Shown here in pieces: positions 26,436 through 39,029 of a stretch of DNA of 64,000 nt; the stretch's first letter is position 1, and each line of letters starts with the position of its first letter. The stretch comes from Pseudomonas sp. RIT-PI-AD (GTDB lineage: Bacteria > Pseudomonadota > Gammaproteobacteria > Pseudomonadales > Pseudomonadaceae). Under the pieces are notes generated by a model, which was not told the origin of the DNA, did no database searches, and was given only the letters and a program-made list of their open reading frames with translations. A program made the translations under genes and the position numbers. The stretch covers positions 124,001 to 188,000 of the forward strand of contig NZ_JANZKU010000008.1 in NCBI RefSeq assembly GCF_025642785.1, given 5' to 3'.

Positions 26436-28118
26436 TCAGCGTTGCGCCGCGCCGCGCACCGGGGTCGTGCCGGCCACGTAGTAGTCGGCGTCGCTGCGCG
26501 GCAGGGGCGTGCGCCCGCGGATGCGGTCGGCGAGCTTCTCGGCGAGCATGATGGTGGTGGCGTTGAGGTTGCCGGTGATGATCTCCGGCATGATCGACGC
26601 GTCGATCACCCGCAGCCCCTGCATGCCGTGCACGCGGCCCTGGCCGTCGACCACCGCCATGTCGTCCTCGCCCATCTTGCAGGAGCAGGAGGGGTGGAAG
26701 GCGGTCTCGGCGTGTCGGCGGACGAAGGCGTCCAGTTCGGCGTCGCTCTGGACCTCGGCGCCCGGGCTGATCTCGCGGCCGCGGTAGGGGTCGAGGGCCG
26801 GCTGCGCCATGATCTCGCGGGTGATGCGGATGGCGTCGCGGAATTCCTGCCAGTCCTGTTCGCTGGACATGTAGTTGAACAGGATGCTCGGGTGCTGCCG
26901 CGGGTCCTTGGAGCGTGCGCGCACGCGGCCGCGGCTGGGCGAGCGCATCGAGCCGACGTGGGCCTGGAAGCCATGCTCCTTCACCGCGTTGCTGCCGTTG
27001 TAGTTGATCGCCACCGGGAGGAAGTGGAACTGGATGTTGGGCCAGGCGAACTCGTCGCGGGTGCGGATGAAGCCGCCCGCCTCGAAGTGGTTGCTGGCGC
27101 CGAGGCCGGTGCCGGCGAACAGCCATTCGGCGCCGATCGCCGGCTGGTTCCACCATTGCAGCGCCGGATACAGCGAGACGGGCTGCTTGCAGGCGTATTG
27201 CAGGTACATTTCCAGGTGATCCTGGAGGTTCTCGCCCACGCCCGGCAGGTCGTGCACCAGGGGGATGTCCAGTTCGCGCAGCAGCGCCGCCGGGCCGACC
27301 CCGGAGCGTTGCAGGATCTGCGGGGAGGCGATGGCGCCGCCGCACAGCAGCACTTCGCGGCTGGCCCGGGCGGTCTGCGCCGTGGTTTCGTCGCCTTGGA
27401 GGTAGGCCACGCCAACCGCGCGCTTGCCGTCGAAGAGAATGCGCTCGGTCAGGGCATGGGTGACGATGGTCAGGTTGGGGCGCGCGCGGGCCTGGTCCAG
27501 GTAGCCGCGGGCGGTGCTGGCGCGGCGCCCGTTACGGGTCACCGTGCGGTCCATCGGGCCGAAGCCTTCCTGCTGGTAGCCGTTGAGGTCGCTGGTGCGC
27601 GGATACCCGGCCTGCACGCCGGCTTCCACCATGGCGTGGAACAACGGGTTGTTGCCCGGCTTGGGCGTGGTCACGCTCACCGGGCCATCGCCGCCGTGAT
27701 AGGGGTCGGGGCCGATGTCGCGGGTCTCCGCCTTGCGGAAGTAAGGCAGGCAGTCGAGGTAGCTCCAGTCTTCCAGGCCGGGCGCCTTGGCCCAGTTGTC
27801 GAAGTCCAGGGCGTTGCCGCGGATGTAGCACATGCCGTTGATCAGCGAGGAGCCGCCCAGGCCCTTGCCGCGCCCGCATTCCATGCGACGGTTGTCCATG
27901 TGCGGCTCGGGGTCGGTCTCGTAGGCCCAGTTGTAGCGGCGGCCCTGCAGCGGATAGGCGAGGGCGGCGGGCATCTGGGTGCGGAAGTCCAGGCGGTAGT
28001 CGGGGCCGCCGGCTTCCAGCAGCAGCACGCGGGTGCCGGCGTCTTCGGTGAGGCGGGTGGCCAGCACGTTACCGGCCGAGCCGGCGCCGATGATGATGTA
28101 GTCGTATTCCCGGGACAT
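26436..28118 (-). CDS. betA: Choline dehydrogenase BetA
   Basis: This membrane-associated flavoprotein oxidises choline to betaine aldehyde. The 560-residue protein of the GMC oxidoreductase family has the FAD motif GAGSAG at 11-16 and [19 protein letters not shown]. Near the C terminus it has HPSCSCKMG and [18 protein letters not shown], with the catalytic His and Asn of GMC enzymes. A GGAGG site precedes the ATG. It lies 66 bp downstream of betB in the same direction. It supplies the osmoprotectant and carbon source glycine betaine together with BetB. Confidence 0.97.
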   Translation of the reverse strand: MSREYDYIIIGAGSAGNVLATRLTEDAGTRVLLLEAGGPDYRLDFRTQMPAALAYPLQGRRYNWAYETDPEPHMDNRRMECGRGKGLGGSSLINGMCYIRGNALDFDNWAKAPGLEDWSYLDCLPYFRKAETRDIGPDPYHGGDGPVSVTTPKPGNNPLFHAMVEAGVQAGYPRTSDLNGYQQEGFGPMDRTVTRNGRRASTARGYLDQARARPNLTIVTHALTERILFDGKRAVGVAYLQGDETTAQTARASREVLLCGGAIASPQILQRSGVGPAALLRELDIPLVHDLPGVGENLQDHLEMYLQYACKQPVSLYPALQWWNQPAIGAEWLFAGTGLGASNHFEAGGFIRTRDEFAWPNIQFHFLPVAINYNGSNAVKEHGFQAHVGSMRSPSRGRVRARSKDPRQHPSILFNYMSSEQDWQEFRDAIRITREIMAQPALDPYRGREISPGAEVQSDAELDAFVRRHAETAFHPSCSCKMGEDDMAVVDGQGRVHGMQGLRVIDASIMPEIITGNLNATTIMLAEKLADRIRGRTPLPRSDADYYVAGTTPVRGAAQR

Positions 28119-28184
28119 CGGTGTCCTCCAGTGGAGCGATCGGTCGGATACCGGCGCCGCAGGGCGCCGGGGAGATGCGGTGGG

Positions 28185-29657
28185 TCAGAACACCGAGGCG
28201 TAGTCGCCCAGTTCCACCTGTACCGACTTGATCCGGGTGTAGTGCGCCAGGGTGGTCAGGCCGTTCTCGCGGCCGACGCCGGACTGCTTGTAGCCGCCCA
28301 CCGGCATTTCGGCGGGGGACTCGCCCCAGGTGTTGATCCAGCAGATGCCGGCTTCCAGGCGGTGGATGACCCGATGCGCGCGGGCCAGGTCGCGGGTCAC
28401 CACGCCGGCGGCGAGGCCATAGTCGGTGGCGTTGGCGCGGCGGATGACTTCTTCCTCGCTGTCGTAGGCGAGGATGCTCATCACCGGTCCGAAGATCTCC
28501 TCGCGGACGATGCGCATGTCGTCGCGGCAGTCGGTGAACACCGTGGCGGCCACATAGGCGCCGCGGGCGTACTCGCCCTCGGTGACACGTTCGCCGCCGA
28601 TCAGCAGGCGCGCGCCTTCCTCGCGGCCGGAGGCGATGTAGCCGAGCACGTTCTCCAGGTGGGCGAGGCTCACCAGCGGGCCGAAGTTGGTGCTTTCCGC
28701 CTGAGGATCGCCGAGGCGGATGCGCTGCACCCGCTCGACCACCTTGGCCTCGAACCGCGCCTGCAAGGCGCGCGGCACGAAGACCCGGGTGCCGTTGGTG
28801 CACACCTGGCCGGAACTGAAGAAGTTGGCCATGACCGCGATGTCCGCGGCGCGGTCGAGGTCGGCGTCGTCGAAGACGATCAGCGGCGACTTGCCGCCCA
28901 GTTCCATGGTCACCTCCTTGAGCGAGGAGCTGGACGCGCTGGCCATCACCTTCTTGCCGGTGGCGGTGCCGCCGGTGAAGGAAATCTTCTCGACCCCCGG
29001 GTGTTCGGTGAGCGCCTGGCCGACGTCGCGGCCGCTGCCGGTGAGCACGTTGAACACGCCGTCCGGCAGGCCGGCCTCGGTGTAGATCTCGGCCAGCTTG
29101 AGGGCGCTCAGCGGGGTGACTTCGCTGGGCTTGAAGATCATCGCGTTACCGGCGGCCAGGGCCGGCGCGGACTTCCACAGGGCGATCTGGATCGGGTAGT
29201 TCCAGGCACCGATGCCGGCGACCACGCCCAGGGGTTCGCGGCGGGTATAGACGAAGGAGGACTCGCGCAGGGGAATCTGCTCGCCCTCGAGGGCCGGAAC
29301 CAGGCCGGCGTAGTACTCCAGGACGTCGGCGCCGGTGACGATGTCGACGTTGCGGGTCTCGCTCAGCGGCTTGCCGGTGTCCAGGGTTTCCAGGGCGGCC
29401 AGGTCGTCGTTGCGCTGGCGCAGCAGGTCCACCGCGCGCCGGAGGATGCGCGAACGCTGCATGGCGGTCATCGCCGCCCAGACCTTCTGGCCTTCCTGGG
29501 CGCTGGCGACGGCGCGCTCGACGTCCTCGGCGCCGGCGCGGTGGACCCGCGCGAGGACTTCGCCATTGGCCGGGTTCAGGGTCTCGAAAGTTTCGCCGCT
29601 GGCGGCGGGCACGTAGCGGCCACCGATGTAGAGCAAGTGGTCGTCGAATCGGGGCAT
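28185..29657 (-). CDS. betB: Betaine aldehyde dehydrogenase BetB
   Basis: This NAD(P)-dependent enzyme oxidises betaine aldehyde to glycine betaine. The 490-residue protein has the aldehyde dehydrogenase signature [12 protein letters not shown] with general base E252, and catalytic C286 in [10 protein letters not shown]. These are the same residue numbers as in the characterised P. aeruginosa enzyme. A GAGAGGAATGAC sequence precedes the ATG. It is the first gene of a betBA operon transcribed away from betT. Confidence 0.97.
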   Translation of the reverse strand: MPRFDDHLLYIGGRYVPAASGETFETLNPANGEVLARVHRAGAEDVERAVASAQEGQKVWAAMTAMQRSRILRRAVDLLRQRNDDLAALETLDTGKPLSETRNVDIVTGADVLEYYAGLVPALEGEQIPLRESSFVYTRREPLGVVAGIGAWNYPIQIALWKSAPALAAGNAMIFKPSEVTPLSALKLAEIYTEAGLPDGVFNVLTGSGRDVGQALTEHPGVEKISFTGGTATGKKVMASASSSSLKEVTMELGGKSPLIVFDDADLDRAADIAVMANFFSSGQVCTNGTRVFVPRALQARFEAKVVERVQRIRLGDPQAESTNFGPLVSLAHLENVLGYIASGREEGARLLIGGERVTEGEYARGAYVAATVFTDCRDDMRIVREEIFGPVMSILAYDSEEEVIRRANATDYGLAAGVVTRDLARAHRVIHRLEAGICWINTWGESPAEMPVGGYKQSGVGRENGLTTLAHYTRIKSVQVELGDYASVF

Positions 29658-30082
29658 GTCATTCCTCTCTGAATAATGGGTGCGAGGCTCGGGTCGCCGA
29701 TAGGCGGCATCGCTGCGAGCGGCTGTCGCCCGGCGAGGCGGACGCCTCTGTGCCGCTTGGTTGTTCGCCGGGTGGCGAATGAGGGAGCTCGCGTTCCGTC
29801 GCGGTGTGAAGCAGGCGAGGGACGAACCGGGCGGCCATCCGCGGCGAAAGACTGTTGCCGGATCAGGCGCGCAGCGTCCCGAGGCTGTGAAATCAGCCTA
29901 CTTTATTTTTATTGAACGTTCAAACAACAAAGAATAAGCTCCCGTCCATGATCCGGTCTGCGGCAGATCGCCGCACCGCTTCAGCCGTCCGCCGGCGCCC
30001 ATCAAACGGGCGCGGCCGTGGACGGCCTGTGGTTGGTCGCGCCTGCCGGCGCCAGCTTTCACTGCCTTGGAGTGCTCTGCAC
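29658..30082. other. 425-bp divergent promoter region betB/betT
   Basis: This gap separates betB (minus) from betT (plus) and must contain both promoters. About 30 bp of AT-rich DNA (29899-29935) surrounds the TTGAACGTTCAA palindrome and stands out from the GC-rich surroundings. Open frames crossing the gap give no recognisable protein; the betT frame stays open upstream to 29912 but has no family similarity there. Confidence 0.6.
29912..29923. promoter_or_regulatory. Candidate BetI operator between betB and betT
   Basis: TTGAACGTTCAA is a perfect 12-bp palindrome within an AT-rich stretch of the betB/betT divergent region. It resembles the inverted repeat reported as the target of the choline-responsive repressor BetI in bet regulatory regions. 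A betI gene lies at 31693-32289. The assignment rests on sequence resemblance and context. Confidence 0.65.
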
Positions 30083-31678
30083 ATGAGTACCGCGTCTCCG
30101 CTCACGACAAACCAACCGGGAAGGGCGCGCCTGAACCCGGTGGTGTTCTTCGCATCCACCGCGCTGATCCTGACACTCACCCTCGCCCTGATCGCCTTTC
30201 CCGAGGCGGCCGGTGCCTGGCTGCAACGGGCCCAGGCCTGGCTGTCGCGCAGCTTCGGCTGGTACTACATGCTGGCCATCGGCGCCTATCTGTTCTTCGT
30301 GCTCTACCTGGCGTTCTCGCGCTATGGCGACCTGCGCCTGGGCGAGGATCACGAGCGGCCCGACTTCAGCTATGGCGCCTGGGCGGGGATGCTGTTTTCC
30401 TCGGGGATCGGCATCTCGCTGCTGTACTTCGCCGCGTCGGAGCCCCTGGACCACTTCTACAACCCGCCGGAAGGCGAGGCCGGCAGCGCGTTCGCCGCGC
30501 GCCAGGCGTTGCAGCTGACCTTTCTCCATTGGGGTGTGCACGGCTGGGCGATCTATGCCTTGGTGGGACTGGCCGTCGGCTACTTCGCCTATCGCCACAA
30601 GCAGCCGCTGGCGCTGCGCTCGGCGCTCTATCCGCTGTTCGGCACGCGCCTGATGCACGGCTGGGTGGGCGACGCGGTGGACTGCTTCGGCATCTTCGTC
30701 ACCTTGTTGGGGCTGGTGACCAACCTGGGCATCGGCTCGTTGCAGGTGTCCTCCGGTCTGGAATACCTGTTCGGCCTGCCCCACAGCCGTGCCGCGCTGC
30801 TGACGGTGATCCTGGTGATGAGCGCGGTGGCCACGCTGGCGGCGGTCTCCGGGGTGGAGAAGGGCATCCGCCGGTTGTCCAACCTGAACATCCTGCTGTT
30901 CAGCGGCCTGCTGCTGTTCGTGCTGTTCGCCGGGCAGACACTGCATCTGCTCAACGGCCTGGTGCAGAACCTCGGCGACTACCTCAACGGCCTGATCCTG
31001 AAGACCTTCGACCTGTACGTCTACACCGGGCCGGCGGCCCGCAGCGAAGCCTGGATGGGCCTGTGGACGCTGTTCTACTGGGCCTGGTGGATTTCCTGGG
31101 CGCCCTTCGTCGGCATGTTCATCGCGCGGATCTCCCGGGGTCGCACGGTGCGCGAGCTGATCTGCGGCGTGCTGCTGATTCCCCTGGGCTTCACCCTGGC
31201 CTGGCTGTCGATCTTCGGCAACAGCGCCATGGACCTGGTGACCGCGGGCGGTGCGGCGGACCTGAGCAAGGCCGCCCTCGAGCAGCCCTCCATGTCGATC
31301 TACCTGCTGCTGGAGCATTATCCTTGGGCCAAGGCGGTGATCGGCCTGTCGATCTGCGTCGGCTTCGTGCTCTTTCTCACGCCCGCCGACTCCGGCTCGG
31401 TGATGCTGGCGAACCTGTCGCGCAAGGGCGGCGAGCTGGACGAGGATGCGCCGCACTGGCTGCGGATCTTCTGGTCGGTGCTGATCACCCTGGTGACCAT
31501 CGGCCTGCTGTTCGCCGGCAACTTCACCGCCATGCAGACCGTGGTGGTGCTGGCCGGCCTGCCGTTCTCGGTGGTCCTGCTGCTGTACATGGCGGCGCTG
31601 CTCAAGGCCATGCGCCTGGACGTGGAGACCCGCGCCATCGTCCAGGTCGCCCCGGTACCGGTTCCCGGCCCGCACTGA
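30083..31678 (+). CDS. betT: Choline transporter BetT, BCCT family
   Basis: This inner-membrane carrier takes up choline using ion gradients. The 531-residue protein has 12 expected helices and the family motif WAWWISWAPFVGMFIARISRGRT (only part is needed), plus GMLFSSGIGISLLYF. It lacks the long cytoplasmic C-terminal tail of E. coli BetT (677 residues), the part linked to osmotic regulation there, so it may be less osmosensitive. The ATG at 30083 is chosen because the BCCT N terminus begins soon after; the frame stays open upstream. It converges with betI. Confidence 0.93.
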   Translation: MSTASPLTTNQPGRARLNPVVFFASTALILTLTLALIAFPEAAGAWLQRAQAWLSRSFGWYYMLAIGAYLFFVLYLAFSRYGDLRLGEDHERPDFSYGAWAGMLFSSGIGISLLYFAASEPLDHFYNPPEGEAGSAFAARQALQLTFLHWGVHGWAIYALVGLAVGYFAYRHKQPLALRSALYPLFGTRLMHGWVGDAVDCFGIFVTLLGLVTNLGIGSLQVSSGLEYLFGLPHSRAALLTVILVMSAVATLAAVSGVEKGIRRLSNLNILLFSGLLLFVLFAGQTLHLLNGLVQNLGDYLNGLILKTFDLYVYTGPAARSEAWMGLWTLFYWAWWISWAPFVGMFIARISRGRTVRELICGVLLIPLGFTLAWLSIFGNSAMDLVTAGGAADLSKAALEQPSMSIYLLLEHYPWAKAVIGLSICVGFVLFLTPADSGSVMLANLSRKGGELDEDAPHWLRIFWSVLITLVTIGLLFAGNFTAMQTVVVLAGLPFSVVLLLYMAALLKAMRLDVETRAIVQVAPVPVPGPH

Positions 31679-31692
31679 GGCGACGGGCGCCG

Positions 31693-32289
31693 CTAGCGGC
31701 TGGCGTCCTTTTCCAGTTGCAGGTCCAGGTAGTCGTAGGCGATGCCGAGGGCCTGCTGGATATCGAAGCGATCCCCGGAAAGCGCGCCGCGCAGCCACAG
31801 GCCGTCGATCAGCGCGGCCAGGCCGCGGGCGGCGCTGCGCGCTTCGGCCACCGGCAGCAGGCGACGGAACTGGCAGCAGAGGTTGCTGTACAGGCGGTGA
31901 TCGTTGACCCGCTGCAGGCGGCGCAGGGCCGGCTGGTGCATGCTGCTCGCCCAGAAAGCCAGCCAGGTCTTCATCGCCGGGCCGTTGACCTGGCTGTCGT
32001 CGAAGTTGCCATCGATGATCGCCCGCAGGTGCGCGCGCGGGCTGCCTTCGGCGAGAGCGGCGCGGCGATCGCGCACCGCCTGGCTCAGCGCCTGCATCAA
32101 ATGGCGCATGGTGGCGTCGAGCAGGCCGTCCTTGTCCTGGAAGTAGTGACTGATGATGCCATTGGACACGCCGGCGAGCCGGGCGATGTAGGCGATGCTG
32201 GCGTCGCCCATGCCGACCTGGTCCACCGCCTGCAGGGTGGCGGCGATCAATTGCGAGCGGCGTATCGGTTGCATTCCCACCTTGGGCAT
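31693..32289 (-). CDS. betI: Choline-responsive TetR repressor BetI
   Basis: This TetR-type repressor controls choline uptake and oxidation genes and is released by choline. The 198-residue protein opens [15 protein letters not shown] and has the helix-turn-helix [19 protein letters not shown]. The C-terminal domain has [18 protein letters not shown] and [15 protein letters not shown], all typical of BetI. The ATG at 32289 gives normal length; the frame is open to 32355. In P. aeruginosa and E. coli betI precedes betB, but here it lies beyond betT and points towards it. Confidence 0.95.
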   Translation of the reverse strand: MPKVGMQPIRRSQLIAATLQAVDQVGMGDASIAYIARLAGVSNGIISHYFQDKDGLLDATMRHLMQALSQAVRDRRAALAEGSPRAHLRAIIDGNFDDSQVNGPAMKTWLAFWASSMHQPALRRLQRVNDHRLYSNLCCQFRRLLPVAEARSAARGLAALIDGLWLRGALSGDRFDIQQALGIAYDYLDLQLEKDASR

Positions 32290-32807
32290 CGATGACTCCA
32301 CGATTCGTGTGGTTATGGACGAGGTGCGGAGTCTAGGGCGGTTTTGATTGATCAATCAATCAACCTTGCCGCTCCGGGCGTTCATGTCGCAGGCCGCGGG
32401 CCCTGCCGATTCCACCAATCCCGCCGCACGCGCCAGGCGTCGCGGGCCGGCCCGCGTCCATCGCCAGGCACCCGCCCGCCACGGCGCGGGCCCATCCGGG
32501 TGCGCGGCCCGCGAGCTTTTGGTGCGCCCGGGCGGGTTCGGTTCGCCATGGGCGTGCGCGGGCGTCGGGGTCATGCCCGCCGGGCATGGGAAGGTCGGCC
32601 GTCATGGCTGCGAAATGCCCGCGCGGCGCGTTCCTTGCAAAGCCGTTCCGGAAGACGAGCGCAACCACGCGCGGCGTCTGCCCCGCGCTTTTCCGGGGTA
32701 CGCCGGGAGGTTCGGCACGTCGCGCCGGATGGTTGTGCGCGCGACGCGATCCCCGGGCCTGCTCCGGGCCGCATGCCGCCCGCGATGCGCACCTGTGAGG
32801 AACCCCT
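32290..32807. other. 518-bp divergent region betI/gbdR
   Basis: This gap contains the betI promoter side with the palindrome at 32344-32359 and the promoter of the GbdR-like gene. GC-rich open frames on both strands show no family similarity and are low-complexity in Arg, Gly and Pro. I see no small gene with a convincing ribosome-binding site. Confidence 0.5.
32344..32359. promoter_or_regulatory. Candidate operator upstream of betI
   Basis: TTGATTGATCAATCAA is a perfect 16-bp palindrome 55 bp upstream of the betI start. It shares the outer TTG..CAA and the TTGA/TCAA half-sites with the betB/betT palindrome but has a different centre. The simplest reading is autoregulation by BetI; another TetR-type protein is possible. 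Confidence 0.5.
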
Positions 32808-33899
32808 ATGTCAGCGTTCGAACGAGGCGCTTCCGCGCGCAGCCAAGCCCCCCAGGTCATCGGCTTCCTGTTGCTCGACGATTTCACCCTGATTTCCCTG
32901 GCTTCGGCGATCGAGCCCTTGCGCATGGCCAATCAGCTTTCCGGTCGCGAGCTGTACCGATGGCTCACACTGAGCCACGACGGCCGGCCGGTGAGCGCCA
33001 GCGACGGCCTGCGCGTTACGCCCGACGGTGGCTGTGCCGGCCTGCACGCCTTGGACATGGTCATCGTCTGCGGCGGCCTGGATATCCAGCGCCACCTCGG
33101 CGCCCCGCAGGCGCAGTGGTTGCAGCAGCAGGCGCGCCTGGGCCGCCGGCTCGGCGCCGTGTGCACCGGGAGCTGGGCGTTGGCCCGCGCCGGGCTGCTG
33201 GACGGCCATGCGTGCAGCGTGCACTGGGAATGCCTGGCGAGCCTGCAGGAGGCTTTCCCCCGCGTGGAGGTTACCACCCGCCTGTTCTCCATCGACCGCG
33301 AGCGCGCCACCGCCTCGGGCGGCACCGCGCCGCTGGACATGATGCTCAACCTGATCGGCCGCGCGCACGGTCGCGAGTTGGCGACGGCGATCTCCGACAT
33401 GTTCATCTACGAGCGCATCCGCAACGAGGACGATCACCAGCGGATTCCGCTCAGGCAGCAGCTAGGCGGCCCGCAGCCGCGATTGCAGGAAAGCGTCGCG
33501 CTGATGGAGGCCAACCTGGAAGAGCCCATCGACCTGGACGATCTGGCCCGCTACGTGGACATCTCCCGTCGGCAACTGGAGCGGTTGTTCCAGAAGCACC
33601 TGCACTGTTCGCCGTCGCGCTACTACCTCCAGTTGCGCCTGAACCGGGCGCGGCAATTGCTCAGGCAGACCACCCTGTCGATCATCGAGGTGGCCGCGGC
33701 CTGCGGCTTCGTCTCCACGCCGCACTTCTCCAAGTGCTACCGGGAATACTTCGGCATGCCGCCGCGGGACGAGCGCGCCGGCGCGTCGCCCGCCGGGCCG
33801 GCCATGCTTCCGCCGCTTGAGGCGCGAGGTCGCACGGCCGTCTCCAGGGAGATACCGGCCGGGCATCGCCCCGCGCAGTGGGCCGGCGCGCGCGCCTGA
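32808..33899 (+). CDS. gbdR: GbdR-like AraC-family activator of glycine betaine catabolism
   Basis: This 363-residue transcription factor has an N-terminal DJ-1/PfpI-like sensor domain (about 15-185, VIVCGGLDIQRH, GAVCTGSWALARAGLLDG). A C-terminal AraC helix-turn-helix domain follows (about 225-325, SRRQLERLFQKHLHCSPSRYYL). The sequence closely follows P. aeruginosa GbdR, which activates betaine and dimethylglycine catabolism genes. Its place beside betI, betT and betBA supports that role. The related carnitine regulator CdhR is the main alternative. GAGGAA precedes the ATG. The last 40 residues are a low-complexity extension. Confidence 0.82.
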   Translation: MSAFERGASARSQAPQVIGFLLLDDFTLISLASAIEPLRMANQLSGRELYRWLTLSHDGRPVSASDGLRVTPDGGCAGLHALDMVIVCGGLDIQRHLGAPQAQWLQQQARLGRRLGAVCTGSWALARAGLLDGHACSVHWECLASLQEAFPRVEVTTRLFSIDRERATASGGTAPLDMMLNLIGRAHGRELATAISDMFIYERIRNEDDHQRIPLRQQLGGPQPRLQESVALMEANLEEPIDLDDLARYVDISRRQLERLFQKHLHCSPSRYYLQLRLNRARQLLRQTTLSIIEVAAACGFVSTPHFSKCYREYFGMPPRDERAGASPAGPAMLPPLEARGRTAVSREIPAGHRPAQWAGARA

Positions 33900-33936
33900 G
33901 TCGCTCGCCGGCAGGCGCGCCGCGAACCTTTCGTCC

Positions 33937-33951
33937 CGCCCTGTCAGGGCG
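33937..33951 (+). terminator. Hairpin after gbdR
   Basis: CGCCCTGTCAGGGCG forms a 5- to 7-bp stem 38 bp after the gbdR stop codon. No T-run follows, so termination would be weak. Confidence 0.35.
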
Positions 33952-34390
33952 CGCTCATTCGCCCCGCCATCGCCTGCGAACGGTTGCCAGGCTCGTATCG
34001 GCGCCGTCCATCCAGGGGAAGGGCCGTGGCTCGGGCAGCCGGACCGCCGACGGTGAGACACGCGGGGTACGCCAAAGGGTGAATTCGACACACACCCGCG
34101 CGCCTGTCGTGACCGACGCCTCGGCCGCGTTCCTGGAAGGCCAGCCGCAGGACCTGAGGTCTTCGCCGGTTGTCGGGCTGTAACCGCCGGATGCACGACG
34201 CACGGACCGATACCGCCGGGCCGAGCGAGTACCGGTCGCCGCCTTCCGGCAATGGTGGGGAGTCGTTCCATGGCGGCGCTTCCTGCGATGCCTCGTGGAC
34301 GTCGATCCCGTCCGGGCGTGCCCAGCGGGGAGCATGGCGCGTACCAGCCATTGCCGTCGCCACCCTGGGAAAGGGGCCAAGATCTTGATA

Positions 34391-34413
34391 AAAAAAACCC
34401 GCCGTGAGGCGGG
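34391..34413 (-). terminator. Rho-independent terminator of the aceEF transcript
   Basis: Read on the minus strand, CCCGCC-TCAC-GGCGGG is followed directly by seven or more T residues, a standard intrinsic terminator. It lies 130 bp beyond the aceF stop, so the aceF mRNA would have a long 3' untranslated region. Confidence 0.85.
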
Positions 34414-34506
34414 GTCGAGGTACGAGTCTGTGTGGCAGTCTCGAAGAAAACCGGGGCGGCGACAGGGCGCCGCCGTGGAAAGGAACGGGTGGTCGGGCAC
34501 CCGTCG

Positions 34507-34540
34507 CCGGCATGCCCGCCCCATAGGACGGGCATGCCGG
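34507..34540 (-). terminator. Strong 12-bp hairpin just after aceF
   Basis: CCGGCATGCCCG at 34507-34518 pairs perfectly with CGGGCATGCCGG at 34529-34540 across a 10-base loop. It begins 4 bp after the aceF stop codon. There is no T-run, so it may protect the 3' end of the mRNA or pause polymerase ahead of the terminator at 34391. Confidence 0.6.
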
Positions 34541-34543
34541 GGA

Positions 34544-36208
34544 TTACAGCAGCAGGGTGCGGATGTCCGCCAGCAGCTCGCCGAGGCGCTTGGTGTAGCG
34601 CGCCGCCGCGGCGCCGTTGATCACCCGGTGATCGTAGGACAGCGACAGCGGCAGCATCAGGCGCGGCTGGAAGGCCTTGCCGTCCCACACCGGCTGGAGG
34701 GTCGCCTTGGACACGCCGAGGATCGCCACCTCGGGCGCGTTGACGATCGGCGTGAAGCCGGTGCCGCCGATGTGGCCGAGGCTGGAGATGGTGAAGCAGG
34801 CGCCCTGCATGGCGTCGGCCGAGAGTTTCTTGGTCCGCGCCTTCTCGGCGAGTTCCGCCGCTTCGGCGGCCAGTTGCAGCAGGCTCTTCTGGTCGACGTT
34901 CTTGATCACCGGGACCAGCAGGCCTTCCGGGGTGTCCACGGCGAAGCCGATGTTGACGTACTTCTTGCGGATCAGCGCCTTGCCGCTCGGCGCCAGCGAA
35001 CTGTTGAAGTCCGGCAGTTCCCGTTGCAGGTGCGCGCAGGCCTTGAGCAGCAGCGGCAGCACGGTCAGCTTGACCCCGGCTTTTTCCGCCACGGCCTTCT
35101 GCGCGACGCGGAAGGCCTCCAGCTCGGTGATGTCGGCCGACTCGAACTGGGTCACGTGGGGCACGTTCAGCCAGCTGCGGTGCAGGTTGGCGGCGCCGAC
35201 TTGCATCAGGCGGGTCATCGGCACTTCTTCGACTTCGCCGAACTTGCTGAAATCGATCTCCGGCACCGGCGGGATACCGGCGCCGCCAGTGGCGCCGGAC
35301 GGCGCGTTCTTGGCCTTCTGCAGGCTCGCCTTGACGTAGGCCTGCACATCCTCCTTGAGAATCCGCCCATGGGGACCGCTGGCGCTCACCGCCGCCAGGT
35401 CGACGCCGAACTCGCGGGCCAGCAGGCGCACCGCGGGGCCGGCGTGAACCTTGCCGCTCGGTCGTTCCGCCACGCTGGGGGCGGCGGGTGCCGCCGCTTG
35501 CGGCGCGGCGGGCGTGTCGGCGCTTTGCTTGGGCGCCGGGGCGGCCGGCTGCTCCGACTTGGCGGGCGGGGCCTTGGCCGCGGGAGCGGCGCCGGCGACT
35601 TTCAGGGTGAGGATCAGGTCGCCGGTGCCGACTTCGGCGTCCAGCTTGACCTGAATGTTCTCCACCACGCCGGCGGCCGGCGAGGGGATTTCCATGCTGG
35701 CCTTGTCCGACTCCAGGGTGATCAGCGACTGGTCGGCCTCGATGCGGTCGCCGGCCTTGACCAGTACCTCGATGACCTTGGCCTTGCCCGCCGAACCGAT
35801 GTCCGGGACGCGGATTTCCTGGCTGCTTTCGCCGCCGCTGGGGGCGGATTCGGCCTGGGCCTGGGCCTCGGCGTTGGAGGCCGGGGCGTCTTCCTCGGCC
35901 TCGTCCACCGCCTGGCTGGGCTTGGCGGCCTCGGCCTGCGGCGCGGCGGCCGGGATCTCGGCGGCCTTGCCGGCGTCCTCGCTTTCCAGTTCGAGCAGCT
36001 CGTCGCCTTCTTTCAGGCGGTCGCCGAGCTTCACTTTCAGGCTCTTGACGATCCCGGCCTTGGGCGCCGGGATCTCCATGCTGGCCTTGTCCGACTCCAG
36101 GGTCAGCAGGCTTTGGTCGGCTTCGATGCGGTCGCCGACCTTGACCATCAGCTCGATGACTTCGCCTTCGCCACTGCCGATGTCGGGTACGCGGATCAAT
36201 TCACTCAC
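34544..36208 (-). CDS. aceF: Dihydrolipoamide acetyltransferase AceF (pyruvate dehydrogenase E2)
   Basis: This is the core subunit of pyruvate dehydrogenase; it transfers acetyl groups from lipoate to CoA. The 554-residue protein has two lipoyl domains with lipoylated K41 and K169 (both in ESDKASMEIP). Ala/Pro-rich linkers and a peripheral-subunit-binding domain at about 255-290 follow. The catalytic domain has H527 in DHRVINGA. Two lipoyl domains, rather than three as in E. coli, agree with Pseudomonas. The start is a GTG behind GAGGAG. It follows aceE by 11 bp. Confidence 0.97.
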   Translation of the reverse strand: MSELIRVPDIGSGEGEVIELMVKVGDRIEADQSLLTLESDKASMEIPAPKAGIVKSLKVKLGDRLKEGDELLELESEDAGKAAEIPAAAPQAEAAKPSQAVDEAEEDAPASNAEAQAQAESAPSGGESSQEIRVPDIGSAGKAKVIEVLVKAGDRIEADQSLITLESDKASMEIPSPAAGVVENIQVKLDAEVGTGDLILTLKVAGAAPAAKAPPAKSEQPAAPAPKQSADTPAAPQAAAPAAPSVAERPSGKVHAGPAVRLLAREFGVDLAAVSASGPHGRILKEDVQAYVKASLQKAKNAPSGATGGAGIPPVPEIDFSKFGEVEEVPMTRLMQVGAANLHRSWLNVPHVTQFESADITELEAFRVAQKAVAEKAGVKLTVLPLLLKACAHLQRELPDFNSSLAPSGKALIRKKYVNIGFAVDTPEGLLVPVIKNVDQKSLLQLAAEAAELAEKARTKKLSADAMQGACFTISSLGHIGGTGFTPIVNAPEVAILGVSKATLQPVWDGKAFQPRLMLPLSLSYDHRVINGAAAARYTKRLGELLADIRTLLL

Positions 36209-36219
36209 GGTGCGTCTCC

Positions 36220-38868
<2,649 letters not shown>

Positions 38869-38978
38869 GGCTTGCTCCAGGGCGGAAAGGCTTCCAGAAT
38901 CGGAAGCCTGTTTTTTCGCGACCGGCCTTGTGGGCGGGCGCGGCGAATTCTTGGATGACCGGGGAGATAAACCGGCCT

Positions 38979-38997
38979 TTTGTAGTTTTACTACAAA
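38979..38997. promoter_or_regulatory. Palindromic operator 1 between aceE and glnE
   Basis: TTTGTAGTTTTACTACAAA has perfect 8-bp arms separated by TTT. Its core TAGTTTTACTA fits the TNGTNNNACNA pattern of the GntR/FadR subfamily, to which PdhR, a pyruvate-responsive regulator of aceEF in enterobacteria, belongs. It is AT-rich in a GC-rich background and lies 111 bp upstream of the aceE start. Confidence 0.6.
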
Positions 38998-39029
38998 TCG
39001 ACGGTCGTTTCAGCTTTTCGGGCACATTC

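Larger units (their letters stand above)
33900..34543. other. 644-bp gap between gbdR and aceF
   Basis: This convergent region holds terminators and no recognisable gene. It contains a small inverted repeat after gbdR (33937-33951), a T-tract terminator facing aceF (34391-34413) and a 12-bp stem hairpin directly after aceF (34507-34540). The remaining 400 bp have overlapping open frames on both strands without family similarity. Confidence 0.5.

Noticed and set aside
26310-29672. 1120-codon open frame on the plus strand
   Set aside because: It lies opposite betA and betB, which are unmistakable; the translation is Val/Ala/Gly/His-rich without domains.
32344-32807. Small frames between betI and gbdR
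   Set aside because: Starts lie within the operator palindrome, composition is low complexity and strands conflict; no supported gene.
33944-34524. Two 189-codon minus-strand frames between gbdR and aceF
   Set aside because: They cross the T-tract terminator and hairpin of aceF and have no protein similarity.
34544-36208. Near-identical repeats DRIEADQSL..TLESDKASMEIP in AceF as a recent duplication
   Set aside because: Tandem lipoyl domains with similar sequences are normal in AceF.
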